A program made the position numbers and the translations under genes. The notes beneath the pieces were generated by a model, which was not told the origin of the DNA, did not search any database, and saw nothing but the letters and a program-made list of their open reading frames with translations. DNA of 64,000 nucleotides from Hyphomicrobiales bacterium (GTDB lineage: Bacteria; Pseudomonadota; Alphaproteobacteria; Rhizobiales; Rhizobiaceae): NCBI GenBank assembly GCA_900468535.1, contig UBTY01000008.1:62001-126000 (forward strand), in the 5' to 3' direction. Below are positions 36,677 to 46,217 of the stretch, piece by piece (position 1 is the first letter of the stretch; each line of letters opens with the position of its first letter).

Positions 36677-38056
36677 CTATGCGACAGCCGAATACCAGTC
36701 TTGCCGATAAGCTCGCAGGCCCGGAATTTCGCGTGGCGTAACGACCTTCTTGGCGCCCGGCACCGGTTTAACACCCGCGAGAAGAGCAGCGCCGGCGCTG
36801 GTGCCCGTCGATCCGGGGATGGCGATCACCTCGCGACCGGTCAGGCTGGCGAGCAGCTCCAGATAGGTCGTGTTTAGCGAGAACGGGCCTTCGACCACGA
36901 TCGGACCATTGGCATCGATGAGACCAAGGCAGGCCTCGGTCATCAATGCCAGATAGAGACATACGCTTGCATGGCGCTCTTCCGCTGACGCGCCTTCGGC
37001 GGCGATCCAGCGACTTTTTTGTCCGGGAAAGGGACCCGATCCTGAGGCGACGTTTGGAAGCAGCATGATGCCTTTGCCGATCGCTGTAGCAACCGCGCCG
37101 CTGGCATCGTCGGAAATAACAGGCCCGATTTCAGCGGACAGCAGTTCGAACTCCCTTCCGCCCATGAAACGGGAGGAGGGCACTGCTCTGCCGTAGGCAT
37201 CGACGTTGGCGAGCGTATCCCGGCTCGGGTCGAGATGGTCGAGATCGCCCCCGACGCCGAAATTGATTACCCAGGTGCCGGTCGAGACGACGGCAAACGG
37301 CGCAGCCCGGTCGACGAGATGCGGCAAGAGCGATGCATTCGAATCGTGAATGCCGCAATAGACCGGCACCTCACTGGTCAGGCAAATCGCCTCGGCAACT
37401 TCCGGTAGGACTGACCCTAGGGCGTCGAAAGCGGAGTGTATCGGCGCCATCAAATCGCGAATACCAAGCGTGTCGACGAGCGAGGAATAGCGACCTTCAC
37501 GCGGATTCCACAGGTCGGTGTGGCAACCGAGCGAGGTAACCTCGTTCGACCAGACGCCGGTCAGCCGGGCGGTCCAGTATTGCGGGTAAGTTACGATGGT
37601 TGCGACATTGGCGAAAAGGTCGGGAAAGGCAATCTTCTGGAAATGCAGCTGCGCGCCGATATTGAGACCCATCGCCTGGTGCGGCGAGAAGGTTTCCTCG
37701 AAGGCCGGGCGAAGCTTTCCATAGGCGCTTCGGATTTCTTCGGGATACTCGTGCTCATAGTCGAGAACGGGCATTGCCAGATTGCCGGAAGCGTCGAGCA
37801 GGGCTGCCGACGCTCCGTGCGTCGTTACCGAAATCGCATCGAACCCCGGCTCCTTGGCAAAGGAGCGAAGCGCCTCGACCGCAAAAGACCAGAGACGATC
37901 GGTATCGTAGTGCGGATAGATTCCGTCCTTGATGACAGCATTCGGCGTCTTCGCCTGGGCGATTTCGGTTCCGGTGGCGCTATCGAGAACGACGACCTTG
38001 GCGTTTGTCTTGCCGATATCGAGAACGGCGATGCGCGGATTTGTCTGCGTTGTCAT
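36677..38056 (-). CDS. rhaK: L-rhamnose kinase, FGGY family
   Basis: The 459-aa FGGY kinase has the phosphate-binding [17 protein letters not shown] at residues 9-25 and [15 protein letters not shown] in the C-terminal part. In R. leguminosarum RhaK phosphorylates rhamnose (as the sugar kinase of the pathway) and is also needed for ABC transport of rhamnose. The ATG at 38056 overlaps the stop of rhaU (ATGA), so the two are coupled; the frame upstream lies inside rhaU and is rejected. It is the last of the rhaRSTPQUK genes. Confidence 0.92.
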   Translation of the reverse strand: MTTQTNPRIAVLDIGKTNAKVVVLDSATGTEIAQAKTPNAVIKDGIYPHYDTDRLWSFAVEALRSFAKEPGFDAISVTTHGASAALLDASGNLAMPVLDYEHEYPEEIRSAYGKLRPAFEETFSPHQAMGLNIGAQLHFQKIAFPDLFANVATIVTYPQYWTARLTGVWSNEVTSLGCHTDLWNPREGRYSSLVDTLGIRDLMAPIHSAFDALGSVLPEVAEAICLTSEVPVYCGIHDSNASLLPHLVDRAAPFAVVSTGTWVINFGVGGDLDHLDPSRDTLANVDAYGRAVPSSRFMGGREFELLSAEIGPVISDDASGAVATAIGKGIMLLPNVASGSGPFPGQKSRWIAAEGASAEERHASVCLYLALMTEACLGLIDANGPIVVEGPFSLNTTYLELLASLTGREVIAIPGSTGTSAGAALLAGVKPVPGAKKVVTPREIPGLRAYRQDWYSAVA

Positions 38057-38373
38057 GGCATATGGAAGACGGTGACGAGATCGCTCTGGACGGGGGAATT
38101 GTCCGGGTTGGTTGCCATGATGTCCCCCATGTGCGCCCACCACTTTTTCATGACGGGGTGTTCGGGCAGGCTGGCCATGGTGTTGTCGCTCGTGCGCGTC
38201 AGCACACCGAATAGCGTATTGGTCTCGCGGTCCAGATGGATCGAATAGTCGCTGGCGCCGGACTGGTGCAGCAGATCGACCAGCTCCGGCCAGATCTCGT
38301 CATGGCGCTTCTTGTATTCGGCTTCCATGCCCGGGTTGAGCGTCATCTTGAAGGCGTGCTTTTCGAGCGTCAT
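38053..38373 (-). CDS. rhaU: L-rhamnose mutarotase
   Basis: The 106-aa protein is a RhaM/RhaU mutarotase (PF05336): [41 protein letters not shown] with the conserved Tyr-His pair, and [18 protein letters not shown] near the C-terminus. It interconverts the anomers of L-rhamnose so that the isomerase gets its substrate. It overlaps rhaQ by 4 bp at its start and rhaK by 4 bp at its end. Confidence 0.95.
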   Translation of the reverse strand: MTLEKHAFKMTLNPGMEAEYKKRHDEIWPELVDLLHQSGASDYSIHLDRETNTLFGVLTRTSDNTMASLPEHPVMKKWWAHMGDIMATNPDNSPVQSDLVTVFHMP

Positions 38374-39383
38374 TTGGAACTCATGGCTTTGATGCGGCGG
38401 GCGATGATCGGGATCGCGATGGTGATGATCAGCAGCAGACCGATGAAGATCGACATGACGATGCCGGGAACGTTGAGCAGGCCGAGGCCGAAGGTGACGA
38501 GGCCCATGACGAAGGCCGCGATGACGACGCCGCCGATCTTGCCGGAGCCGCCGAGGATCGAAACGCCGCCGAGAACCACCATGGTCACGACTTCAAGTTC
38601 CCAGCCCTGCGCGATCGAAGGACGGGTCGAGCCGAGACGGGAGGTGAGGCAGACGGATGCGATGCCGCTCATCACACCGGTCAGCACGAAGAGAATGAAT
38701 TTCACGCGCTCGACCGGGATGCCGGAGAAGCGAGCGGCGAAGTCATTGTTGCCGATCGTGTAGACTTGGCGGCCGAAATTCGTGGCGTGCAGCAGGATCG
38801 CGAATGCGATCGCCAGCACGATGAACAGCACGAATTCGAAGGAAAAGACCCAGACGACGTAGCCCTGGCCGAAGAAGGCGAAATCTTCCGGGTAACCACC
38901 ATAAGCCTGGTCGCCGAGGACGATGTAGGAAATGCCGCGAAAAAGGCTCATCGTGCCGATGGTGACGACGATCGATGGCAGCTTCAGCACCGAGACCAGG
39001 AAGCCATTGAACATGCCACAAAGCAGGCCGACGACAACGCCGATGGCAACGAGACCGGGCGCTCCGACACCAGCCTGGGCGGCAGCGCCCATGGCGGTCG
39101 AAGCCAGCGCGATGATGGCCGCGACCGAGAGGTCGATCTCACCTGAAATGACGAGCAGCGCCATGGCGAAGGCGATCATCGCCTTTTCGGTGAAGTTGAA
39201 GGTCGCGTCGGACAGGTTCCAGGCATCGAGGAAGTAGGGCGATGCCAGCGAATTGAAGATGAAGATCAGGACGGCAACACCGAAGAGCAGGACTTCCCAG
39301 CTCGACATGATGCGCTTGAAAGGCGTGCCGAGGCGGTCGGGGATGACGCGCTTTTCGCTCGGGGTGGAAACGACGGTGCTCAT
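38370..39383 (-). CDS. rhaQ: Rhamnose ABC transporter permease
   Basis: The 337-aa protein is a BPD_transp_2-type (RbsC-like) permease with eight to ten membrane segments, the motif [22 protein letters not shown] near residue 80, and the EAA-like [19 protein letters not shown]. It makes one half of the CUT2-type membrane channel for rhamnose. It overlaps rhaP at the start (4 bp) and rhaU at the end (4 bp). Confidence 0.93.
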   Translation of the reverse strand: MSTVVSTPSEKRVIPDRLGTPFKRIMSSWEVLLFGVAVLIFIFNSLASPYFLDAWNLSDATFNFTEKAMIAFAMALLVISGEIDLSVAAIIALASTAMGAAAQAGVGAPGLVAIGVVVGLLCGMFNGFLVSVLKLPSIVVTIGTMSLFRGISYIVLGDQAYGGYPEDFAFFGQGYVVWVFSFEFVLFIVLAIAFAILLHATNFGRQVYTIGNNDFAARFSGIPVERVKFILFVLTGVMSGIASVCLTSRLGSTRPSIAQGWELEVVTMVVLGGVSILGGSGKIGGVVIAAFVMGLVTFGLGLLNVPGIVMSIFIGLLLIITIAIPIIARRIKAMSSK

Positions 39384-40381
39384 GCTGCCACCTCTGCTGG
39401 AGTCTCTGCCGCGGCCTTGTCACGCAGGATAATGCGGCCGCGATTGCGCTCGCGTCTTGCGTTGAAGACGACGGCGAGGATGATGACGGTGCCGGAGATT
39501 GCCATTTGCGTGAACGGCGAGATGCCGATGACGGGCAGTGCGTTCTTGATGACACCGAGGAAGAGGGCGCCAAGCACAGTGCCGATCACGGAGCCAACGC
39601 CGCCGGCAATCGAGATGCCGCCGATGACACACGCGGCGACGCTATCGAGCTCGAAGCCATTGGCGATATCGACATAGGCGACGGCGTAGCGCGACACCCA
39701 GAGATAGCTTGCAAGGCCAGCCAGCGCACCTGATAGCACGAAGGCGAGGAATTTCGTCCAGCCGACATCGATACCGGCATAGACGGCCGCGGTCGGATTG
39801 CCGCCGGCAGCATAGGTCGAGCGGCCGAACTGGGTGTATTTCAACAGCATGTAGATCAGGGCGACAATGATGATCGCAGCCCAGCTCAGGATCGGCATGC
39901 CGAGTACGACCGTGCGCGGAACATTGAGGAACGTCGGCGTCATCTGGTGCGCATTGACCCATTCACCGCCGGACAGCACGAAGGCCATGCCGCGATAGAT
40001 GGTCAGCGTGCCGAGCGTCACGACGATCGGCGGAATCTCGAGCGCCCAGACCAGGAAGCCGTTGATGGCGCCGAGAAAGGCGCCGATCAGGATGGCGGCG
40101 AGGATCAGGACGATCAGCGGCAGATTCGGATGAGCCGCATTCAGCATCGCGATCGCCATGCCGGTAAAGGCGAGGTTCGCGGCAACGGACAGGTCGATCG
40201 ACTTGGTCAGGATAACCGTCATCTGCGCAAGCGCCAGGATGATCAGGATCGACGTATCGTTGAAGATGCCGGCGAGGTTGCCAGGCGTCGCGAAGCCCTG
40301 GGCTCGCGTCGAGAAGACCGCGATCATCACCGCGATGATGATGAAGAGCAGCGTTTCGCGTTTTTTCAGGAGTCTGGACAT
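39380..40381 (-). CDS. rhaP: Rhamnose ABC transporter permease
   Basis: The 333-aa protein is the second RbsC-like permease, with TKSIDLSVAANLAFTGMAIAM, GALEIPPIVVTLGTLTIYRGMAFVLSGG-like core (here ALEIPPIVVTLGTLTIYRG) and SIAGGVGSVIGTVLGALFLGV. It pairs with RhaQ. It lies 10 bp after rhaT and overlaps rhaQ by 4 bp. Base use matches the rest of the operon. Confidence 0.93.
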   Translation of the reverse strand: MSRLLKKRETLLFIIIAVMIAVFSTRAQGFATPGNLAGIFNDTSILIILALAQMTVILTKSIDLSVAANLAFTGMAIAMLNAAHPNLPLIVLILAAILIGAFLGAINGFLVWALEIPPIVVTLGTLTIYRGMAFVLSGGEWVNAHQMTPTFLNVPRTVVLGMPILSWAAIIIVALIYMLLKYTQFGRSTYAAGGNPTAAVYAGIDVGWTKFLAFVLSGALAGLASYLWVSRYAVAYVDIANGFELDSVAACVIGGISIAGGVGSVIGTVLGALFLGVIKNALPVIGISPFTQMAISGTVIILAVVFNARRERNRGRIILRDKAAAETPAEVAA

Positions 40382-40391
40382 GCTGGTACCC

Positions 40392-41927
40392 TCAAGCGTT
40401 ACCGGTGGCAGCGCGCACCAGCGTTTCCGGCGTCAGGTCCTTGCGCTCGAAGAGGCCAGCTGACAGGCCCTCCTTCATGACAAGAACACGGTCGGACATT
40501 CCGATGATCTCAGGCAGCTCGGACGAGATCATGATGATGGACAGGCCTTCGGCGGCGAGCTCGCTGATGAAGCCATGCACCGCAGCCTTCGAGCCGATGT
40601 CGATACCCTTGGTCGGTTCATCGAGGATGATGACCTTCGGCAGCGTCGCGAGCCACTTGCCGATGACAACCTTCTGCTGGTTGCCGCCCGACAGCGTACC
40701 CACGGGAACTGATAGAGCCGCGGCGCGCAGATCGAGGCGCTCGGCATATTTGCGGGCAAGCGCGAACTCGTTTGCAGCCTTCAGAAAGCCCTTGCGCGAC
40801 GTGCGCCCGAGCGAAGGCAGCGTCATGTTCTGGTAGATCGGCATCGGCAGCGCCAGGCCATGGCGACCACGCTCTTCCGGCACATAGACGATGCCGGCCT
40901 TGATCGCGTCGAGCGGCGAGTTGATGCTGATCTCCCTGCCGTCGAGTGTCAGCTTGCCTGACAGCGGTTTGGTGATGCCGAACAGCGACTGGCAGAGCTC
41001 GGAGCGACCGGCGCCGATCAGGCCGTAGATACCGAGGATCTCGCCCTTGCGCAGAGTCAGTGAGATGTCGCGGAACTCTGTCTGGTGACAGTATTTCTCG
41101 ACCTGCAGGACCGGCGCGCCGATCTGGACATCGATCTTCGGGAATGCGTTCTCGACGTCGCGGCCGACCATCAACCGAACGATGTCGTCCTGCGGTGTGG
41201 TCTTCAGCTTGCCGTGGCCGACGGCCTTGCCATCGCGGAAAACGACGAAGTTGTCTGCGATCTCGTAGAGCTCGTCGAACTTGTGGCTGATGAAGAGGAT
41301 CGCCTTGCCCTGCGCCTTCAGGCCTTCGACGATGCGGAAGAGATCGTCGATTTCCTTGCGCGACAGGGCTGCGGTCGGCTCGTCCATGATGACGATGCGG
41401 GCCTCGATCGACAGCGCACGCGAAATCGCAACCAAATGGCGCTGCGCGATTGAGAGGTCCTTCAGGCGGATTGTCGGATCGATATTGCTTTCAAGCGAAG
41501 TGAGCAGCGCCTTGGCGCGGCTGTTCATCAGCTTCCAGTCGATCGTGCGGAATTTCGTTCGCGGCGCGTGGCCGAGGAAAATGTTTTCGGCAACCGTCAG
41601 CTCGTCGAAGAGCACGGTTTCCTGATGGATGGCGGTCACGCCGGCGTCGATCGCTGCCTGCGCGTTGGCAAAGCTGGTCGGTCTGCCGTCGACGATGATT
41701 TCGCCTTCGTTCGGCCGGTAGATGCCCGTCAGGATCTTGACGAGGGTCGACTTGCCGGCGCCGTTCTCGCCGATCAGGGCGGTGACCTTGCCGGGGTAGA
41801 GCGCGATGCTGACGTTATCGAGCGCCTTCACGCCGGGGAAGATCTGCGAGATGCCGCGCATCTCCAGGATGGCGGGCGCATCAGCGGCCGTGATATCCGC
41901 GACAGGTTGTTGAAGGGCAGTGTTCAT
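40392..41927 (-). CDS. rhaT: Rhamnose ABC transporter ATP-binding protein
   Basis: A fused two-cassette sugar ATPase of about 511 aa, as in RbsA/AraG. The first cassette has Walker A GENGAGKST and IMDEPTA; the second keeps LSGGNQQKVVIGKWL and ILDEPTKGID but has the altered Walker A GLIGAGRSE typical of this group. It energises uptake by RhaPQ. The ATG at 41927 is preferred over a TTG at 41948, which lies near a hairpin; neither has a strong ribosome site. It follows rhaS by about 70 bp with the hairpin at 41958-41979 between. Confidence 0.93.
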   Translation of the reverse strand: MNTALQQPVADITAADAPAILEMRGISQIFPGVKALDNVSIALYPGKVTALIGENGAGKSTLVKILTGIYRPNEGEIIVDGRPTSFANAQAAIDAGVTAIHQETVLFDELTVAENIFLGHAPRTKFRTIDWKLMNSRAKALLTSLESNIDPTIRLKDLSIAQRHLVAISRALSIEARIVIMDEPTAALSRKEIDDLFRIVEGLKAQGKAILFISHKFDELYEIADNFVVFRDGKAVGHGKLKTTPQDDIVRLMVGRDVENAFPKIDVQIGAPVLQVEKYCHQTEFRDISLTLRKGEILGIYGLIGAGRSELCQSLFGITKPLSGKLTLDGREISINSPLDAIKAGIVYVPEERGRHGLALPMPIYQNMTLPSLGRTSRKGFLKAANEFALARKYAERLDLRAAALSVPVGTLSGGNQQKVVIGKWLATLPKVIILDEPTKGIDIGSKAAVHGFISELAAEGLSIIMISSELPEIIGMSDRVLVMKEGLSAGLFERKDLTPETLVRAATGNA

Positions 41928-41957
41928 CAGCGTTTTACCAGTGTTCAATGGAAACGT

Positions 41958-41979
41958 CCCGGCGGCCTGAACCGCCGGG
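41958..41979. repeat. Intercistronic hairpin between rhaS and rhaT
   Basis: CCCGGCGG (41958-41965) pairs with CCGCCGGG (41972-41979) over a 6-nt loop. In the operon's direction no T-run follows, so it is better read as a processing or stabilising element that raises rhaS over rhaT mRNA than as a terminator. Confidence 0.65.
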
Positions 41980-42001
41980 TTTTTGCTTGTATCGCGAGGT
42001 C

Positions 42002-42997
42002 TTAGAAAACCTTCGAGAACTGGTCGATGTTCGAAGCGTTGTAGATGAACGGATCGGCCATTGCGGCTTCGCCCTTTTCATCAACCTTGATCTTGCCCAT
42101 GCGGCCAGCTTCGATCTCGGTGCCCGGCTTGCCGGTCGCGTCACCCTTTACGAGGTGGTAGGCGATCTGCGTTGCGGAGTAACCGAGGTCGATCGGGTTC
42201 CAGATCGCGAATTCCTTCGTAGCACCTGACTTGATCGCACCGGCCATTTCGGACGGCAGGCCAAGACCCGTTACATAGACCTTGCCGACGAGACCCTTGT
42301 CTTCGACAACCTTCGAAGCAGCCAGAACGCCGACCGTCGTCGGAGCGACGATGACCTTGACGTTCGGGTTGGACTTCAGGAGGCCTTCGGCTTCACGATA
42401 GGACTTGTCCGAAAGGTCGTCGCCGTAAACGGTGGTGACGAGGTTCAGGCCAGCGAAGTCCTTGAGCTGCTTCTTCATCTGGTCGATCCAGATGTTCTGG
42501 TTCGTCGAGGTGGTGGTTGCCGACAGGATGGCGAAATCGCCCTTGCCGCCTTCCAGGTGGTCCTTGACGAGCGTCAGGCACATCTTGCCGATCAGTTCGT
42601 TCGACGACGGGTTCAGCTGCAGGATACGGCCGTCTTTGTTGACGCCGGAATCCCAGGAGATGACCTTGATGCCGCGCTGCTTGGCCTTCTTGAGGGCTGG
42701 TACGACAGCGTCCGGATCGTTGGCGGAGATCGCGATGGCGTCAACGCCCTGAGCGATCAGCGAGTTGATGACTTCGATCTGGCCTTCGGCCGTCGTCGAG
42801 GTCGGGCCGGTGTAGATGACTTCTACGCCGCCGAGTTCCTTGGCTGCTTCCTGTGCGCCCTTGTTGGCGGCTTCAAAGAAGCCGTTACCGAGAGACTTCA
42901 CCACCAGGCCGATCTTGATGTCCTTGGCGCTTGCCGCACCTGCCATCAAGGCGACGGCAAAGGCGACGCCCACTGCCAGTGTTTTTGCGAATTTCAT
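42002..42997 (-). CDS. rhaS: Rhamnose-binding periplasmic protein
   Basis: The 331-aa protein has a signal peptide (about 1-24, MAGAASA) and the Peripla_BP_4 fold of CUT2 sugar-binding proteins, beginning KIGLVVKSLGNGFFEAANKGAQEAAKELG, with AISANDPDAVVPALKKAKQRGIKVISWDSGVN and GLGLPSEMAGAIKSGATKEFAIWNP. It delivers L-rhamnose to RhaPQT. The gene starts 50 bp after rhaR on the same strand, with GGGAGGATAAG upstream of the ATG. Confidence 0.94.
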   Translation of the reverse strand: MKFAKTLAVGVAFAVALMAGAASAKDIKIGLVVKSLGNGFFEAANKGAQEAAKELGGVEVIYTGPTSTTAEGQIEVINSLIAQGVDAIAISANDPDAVVPALKKAKQRGIKVISWDSGVNKDGRILQLNPSSNELIGKMCLTLVKDHLEGGKGDFAILSATTTSTNQNIWIDQMKKQLKDFAGLNLVTTVYGDDLSDKSYREAEGLLKSNPNVKVIVAPTTVGVLAASKVVEDKGLVGKVYVTGLGLPSEMAGAIKSGATKEFAIWNPIDLGYSATQIAYHLVKGDATGKPGTEIEAGRMGKIKVDEKGEAAMADPFIYNASNIDQFSKVF

Positions 42998-43047
42998 GCC
43001 TTATCCTCCCACGTTGTTAAGACTTGACTACATCCTGCCGGCGCCAC

Positions 43048-43857
43048 TCAAGCGACCGACGAGGAATCCTCCTTCACTTGCGAGATCGTGCTCGCAACGA
43101 CGAGCTTGATGCCCGCATCTTCGATCATCCGGCCGGCTTCCTCGGAAATGCCGTCATCGGTAATAACGGTCGAAACACGGTCGAGCGGGCACAGAATGAG
43201 GCTCGACCGGCGGTTAAACTTGCTGGAATCGACCATGACGACGAGTTCGTCGGCCTGGTGCATCAGCTTCTGTTCGCTCTGAATGATCTGCGCGTCGGCT
43301 TCCATGATGCCGAGCGGACCGACGCCCTGCGCGCCGATGAAAAAGCGACGGGCGTAGAAATTGCGGATCGCATCATTGTCGAAGGGCGACAGGATCAGGC
43401 TCTGCTCGCGATAGATCACGCCACCGGGAACGGTGACGGTGTTCTTCGAGTGCTTGACCAGATGCTCGGCGATCGCGAACGAGTTCGTCATGACCTGCAT
43501 GCGGTGCGCGGCCATGAAATGCACCATCTGGAAAGTGGTGGTGCCACCATTGATGATGATTGCATCGCCGGGATCGCAGAGATCGACGGCTGCTCGCGCG
43601 ATTGAGCGCTTTTTATCGATATTGACTGATTCTGAAACTCGGAAAGGGCGCCCGGCCAGATTTCCGAGCTGCGGCGGATGCACAGCCTCGGCACCACCCC
43701 GCACACGGCGGATTTTCCCCTGCACATGAAGGGCCGCAATGTCACGCCGGATCGTCGCCTCGGAAGCCTCTGTCAATTCGGAAATATCCTGAATCGTTAC
43801 GACAGACTTTTCCTGAACGGCGCTCAATATGATGCGATGGCGTTCGCGTTCGTGCAT
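43048..43857 (-). CDS. rhaR: DeoR-family regulator of rhamnose catabolism
   Basis: The 269-aa protein has a DeoR winged helix (about 5-60, VTIQDISELTEASEATIRRDIAALHVQGKIRRVRGGA) and the sugar-phosphate-isomerase-like effector domain (GDAIIINGGTTTFQMVHFM...IGAQGV...VDSSKFNRRSSLILC). DeoR members usually repress and are released by a phosphorylated intermediate. It heads the minus-strand rha operon and is divergent from rhaD. Its likely operators are the paired motifs at 43899-43918 and 43952-43971. The ATG at 43857 follows AGGAGGAACC. Confidence 0.93.
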   Translation of the reverse strand: MHERERHRIILSAVQEKSVVTIQDISELTEASEATIRRDIAALHVQGKIRRVRGGAEAVHPPQLGNLAGRPFRVSESVNIDKKRSIARAAVDLCDPGDAIIINGGTTTFQMVHFMAAHRMQVMTNSFAIAEHLVKHSKNTVTVPGGVIYREQSLILSPFDNDAIRNFYARRFFIGAQGVGPLGIMEADAQIIQSEQKLMHQADELVVMVDSSKFNRRSSLILCPLDRVSTVITDDGISEEAGRMIEDAGIKLVVASTISQVKEDSSSVA

Positions 43858-43875
43858 GGGGTTCCTCCTAACTTG

Positions 43876-43995
43876 GTTATTTCGCAGTTGTGATTAGGTG
43901 TCAATCAAAAACGATCAAGAAATTTCATACTGCGCTGCACAATAATCGAATTTGATCGTTTTCGATTGACAATGGCTATTTCCATGAGCGATACC
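43876..43995. promoter_or_regulatory. Divergent rhaR/rhaD promoters with mirrored operators
   Basis: The 20-mer TTGATCGTTTTYGATTGACA occurs at 43952-43971 on the plus strand and, in reverse, at 43918-43899 on the minus strand. Each copy ends in a -35 box TTGACA. On the minus strand AATAAC (43881-43876) follows after 17 bp; on the plus strand GATACC (43990-43995) follows after 18 bp. A repressor bound at the copies would block both promoters, the plain arrangement for RhaR. Confidence 0.8.
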
Positions 43996-44057
43996 GTCAC
44001 CGCAAAGGGGCGCGGAGTTCGTTCGTGCTTCCAAGAAATTTTACATGGGAGGATGAC

Positions 44058-46154
44058 ATGGCGGCAACCGTCCGGCTTCTTGATAATCGTTGGGACGATT
44101 CATATGCGGCAGGCCTCGATGAGCCTGGAAAGCTGCTTTATCGCTCGAATCTGCTCGGTGCTGACAAGCGCATCACCAACTATGGCGGCGGCAACACCTC
44201 TGCAAAAGTCATGGAAACCGACCCGCTGACGGGCGAGAAGGTCAAGGTTCTCTGGGTCAAGGGTTCTGGCGGCGACGTCGGCACCATCAAGCTTGACGGC
44301 TTTGCGACCCTCTATCAGGACAAGCTCGACGCGCTGAAGGGTATCTACAAGGGCGTTGAAGACGAAGACCGCATGGTCGGCTTCCTCCCGCATTGCACCT
44401 ACAATCTCAACAGCCGCGCCGCTTCGATCGACACGCCGCTGCATGGTTTCGTGCCCTTCACGCATGTCGACCACATGCATCCCGATGCGATCATCGCGAT
44501 CGCCGCTTCGAAGAATTCCAAGGAACTGACGCAGCAGATCTTCGGCGCCGACATCGGTTGGCTGCCATGGCGCCGCCCGGGCTTCCAGCTCGGCCTCGAC
44601 CTCGAAGCCTTCGTCAAGGCAAACCCGAATTCCAAGGGTGTCGTGCTGGAAAGCCACGGTCTCTTCACCTGGGCCAACGATGCCAAGGCTTGCTACGAGC
44701 TGACCCTCGACATCATCAATAAGGCGATCGTTTGGTTTGCCGAAAAGACGGAAGGCAAGACGATCTTCGGCGGCGCCGTCGCCAAGAGCCTTCCGGTTGA
44801 AGAGCGCCGTGCCATCGCAGCCCGCCTGATGCCCGAAATCCGCGGCCGCATCGGCAAGGCAGAGCGCAAGCTCGGTCACTTCGACGATCAGGACGCCGTT
44901 CTCGAATTCGTCAACTCGAAGAACTTGGCACCGCTCGGCGCGCTCGGCACCAGCTGCCCGGACCATTTCCTGCGCACCAAGATCCGCCCGCTGATCGTCG
45001 ATTTCGACCCGGCAAAGCCGGATGTCGATGCGATCGTTGCCGGTCTCGACAAGGCGCTCGAAGACTACCGTGCTGACTACGCGCGCTACTACAACGATTG
45101 CAAGCATGACAATTCGCCCGCAATGCGCGACGCGAACCCGGTCATCTTCCTCGTTCCCGGCGTCGGCATGCTGTCGTTCGCCCGCGACAAGGCAACCGCA
45201 CGCATCGCCAGCGAGTTCTACGTCAACGCCATCAACGTCATGCGCGGCGCGTCGACCGTTTCGGAATATCAGGGCCTGCCCGAGCAGGAAGCCTTCGATA
45301 TCGAATACTGGCTGCTCGAAGAAGCCAAGCTTCAGCGTATGCCGAAGCCGAAGAGCCTGGCCGGCAAGGTTGCTTTCGTCACCGGCGGCGCCGGCGGCAT
45401 CGGTCGTGCAACGGCTGCCCGCCTGATCGGCGAGGGCGCCTGCGTGGTTCTGGCCGATATCGACCAGGAAGCGCTCGACAACACGAAGGCCGATTTCGCC
45501 AAGCAGTTCGGCGCAGATGCCGTTCGCGGCGTCAAGCTCGACGTGACCAAGGAAGACGGCGTGATCTCGTCCTTCGCGGAAGCCTGCGTCGAATTCGGTG
45601 GCGTCGATATCCTCGTCTCGAACGCTGGTATCGCTTCGTCTGCGCCGATCGAAAGCACCGAGCTTTCGATGTGGAACAAGAACATCGACATTCTGGCGAC
45701 CGGCTATTTCCTCGTGTCGCGCGAAGCCTTCCGCCTCTTCCGCAAGCAGAACCTCGGCGGCAACGTCGTGTTCGTCGCTTCCAAGAACGGCCTGGCGTCG
45801 TCGCCGAACGCCGCCGCATATTGCACGGCCAAGGCTGCCGAGATCCATCTCGCCCGTTGCTTGGCGCTGGAAGGCGCAGAGGCCGGTATTCGCGTCAACA
45901 CCGTCAATCCGGATGCCGTCCTGCGTGGATCGAAGATCTGGAACGGCGAGTGGCGCGAGCAGCGTGCGGCATCGTCGAAGATCGAGATCAACGAGCTGGA
46001 GGAGCACTACCGCAAGCGCTCCATGCTGAAGCTCAACGTCTTCCCTGAAGACATTGCCGAAGCGATCTACTTCCTGGCGTCCGATCTTTCGGCGAAGTCC
46101 ACCGGCAACATCATCAATGTTGACGCCGGCAACGCGCAGAGCTTCCCGCGCTAA
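44058..46154 (+). CDS. rhaD: Bifunctional rhamnulose-1-phosphate aldolase / short-chain dehydrogenase
   Basis: The 698-aa protein joins a class II aldolase-like N-terminal domain (about 1-420, with HVDHMHPDAIIAIA and ESHGLFTW carrying the metal-site histidines) to a short-chain dehydrogenase (about 430-698, TGGAGGIGRATAARL, NAG, YCTAKAAE with Tyr-x3-Lys). It cleaves rhamnulose-1-phosphate to dihydroxyacetone phosphate and L-lactaldehyde, and the fused dehydrogenase is thought to oxidise the lactaldehyde. The ATG at 44058 follows GGGAGGA; the longer frame has no ribosome site. rhaI follows in the same transcript with a 63-bp gap. Confidence 0.94.
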   Translation: MAATVRLLDNRWDDSYAAGLDEPGKLLYRSNLLGADKRITNYGGGNTSAKVMETDPLTGEKVKVLWVKGSGGDVGTIKLDGFATLYQDKLDALKGIYKGVEDEDRMVGFLPHCTYNLNSRAASIDTPLHGFVPFTHVDHMHPDAIIAIAASKNSKELTQQIFGADIGWLPWRRPGFQLGLDLEAFVKANPNSKGVVLESHGLFTWANDAKACYELTLDIINKAIVWFAEKTEGKTIFGGAVAKSLPVEERRAIAARLMPEIRGRIGKAERKLGHFDDQDAVLEFVNSKNLAPLGALGTSCPDHFLRTKIRPLIVDFDPAKPDVDAIVAGLDKALEDYRADYARYYNDCKHDNSPAMRDANPVIFLVPGVGMLSFARDKATARIASEFYVNAINVMRGASTVSEYQGLPEQEAFDIEYWLLEEAKLQRMPKPKSLAGKVAFVTGGAGGIGRATAARLIGEGACVVLADIDQEALDNTKADFAKQFGADAVRGVKLDVTKEDGVISSFAEACVEFGGVDILVSNAGIASSAPIESTELSMWNKNIDILATGYFLVSREAFRLFRKQNLGGNVVFVASKNGLASSPNAAAYCTAKAAEIHLARCLALEGAEAGIRVNTVNPDAVLRGSKIWNGEWREQRAASSKIEINELEEHYRKRSMLKLNVFPEDIAEAIYFLASDLSAKSTGNIINVDAGNAQSFPR

Positions 46155-46217
46155 GTCAAATTGCTGCGGCGGGCGTCACGCCCGCCGCGTCTCATCCAAA
46201 TATCTCGGGAGGAACTC

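Noticed and set aside
44100-46007. 635-codon minus-strand ORF
   Set aside because: It is antisense to rhaD, with no recognisable domains and no ribosome site.
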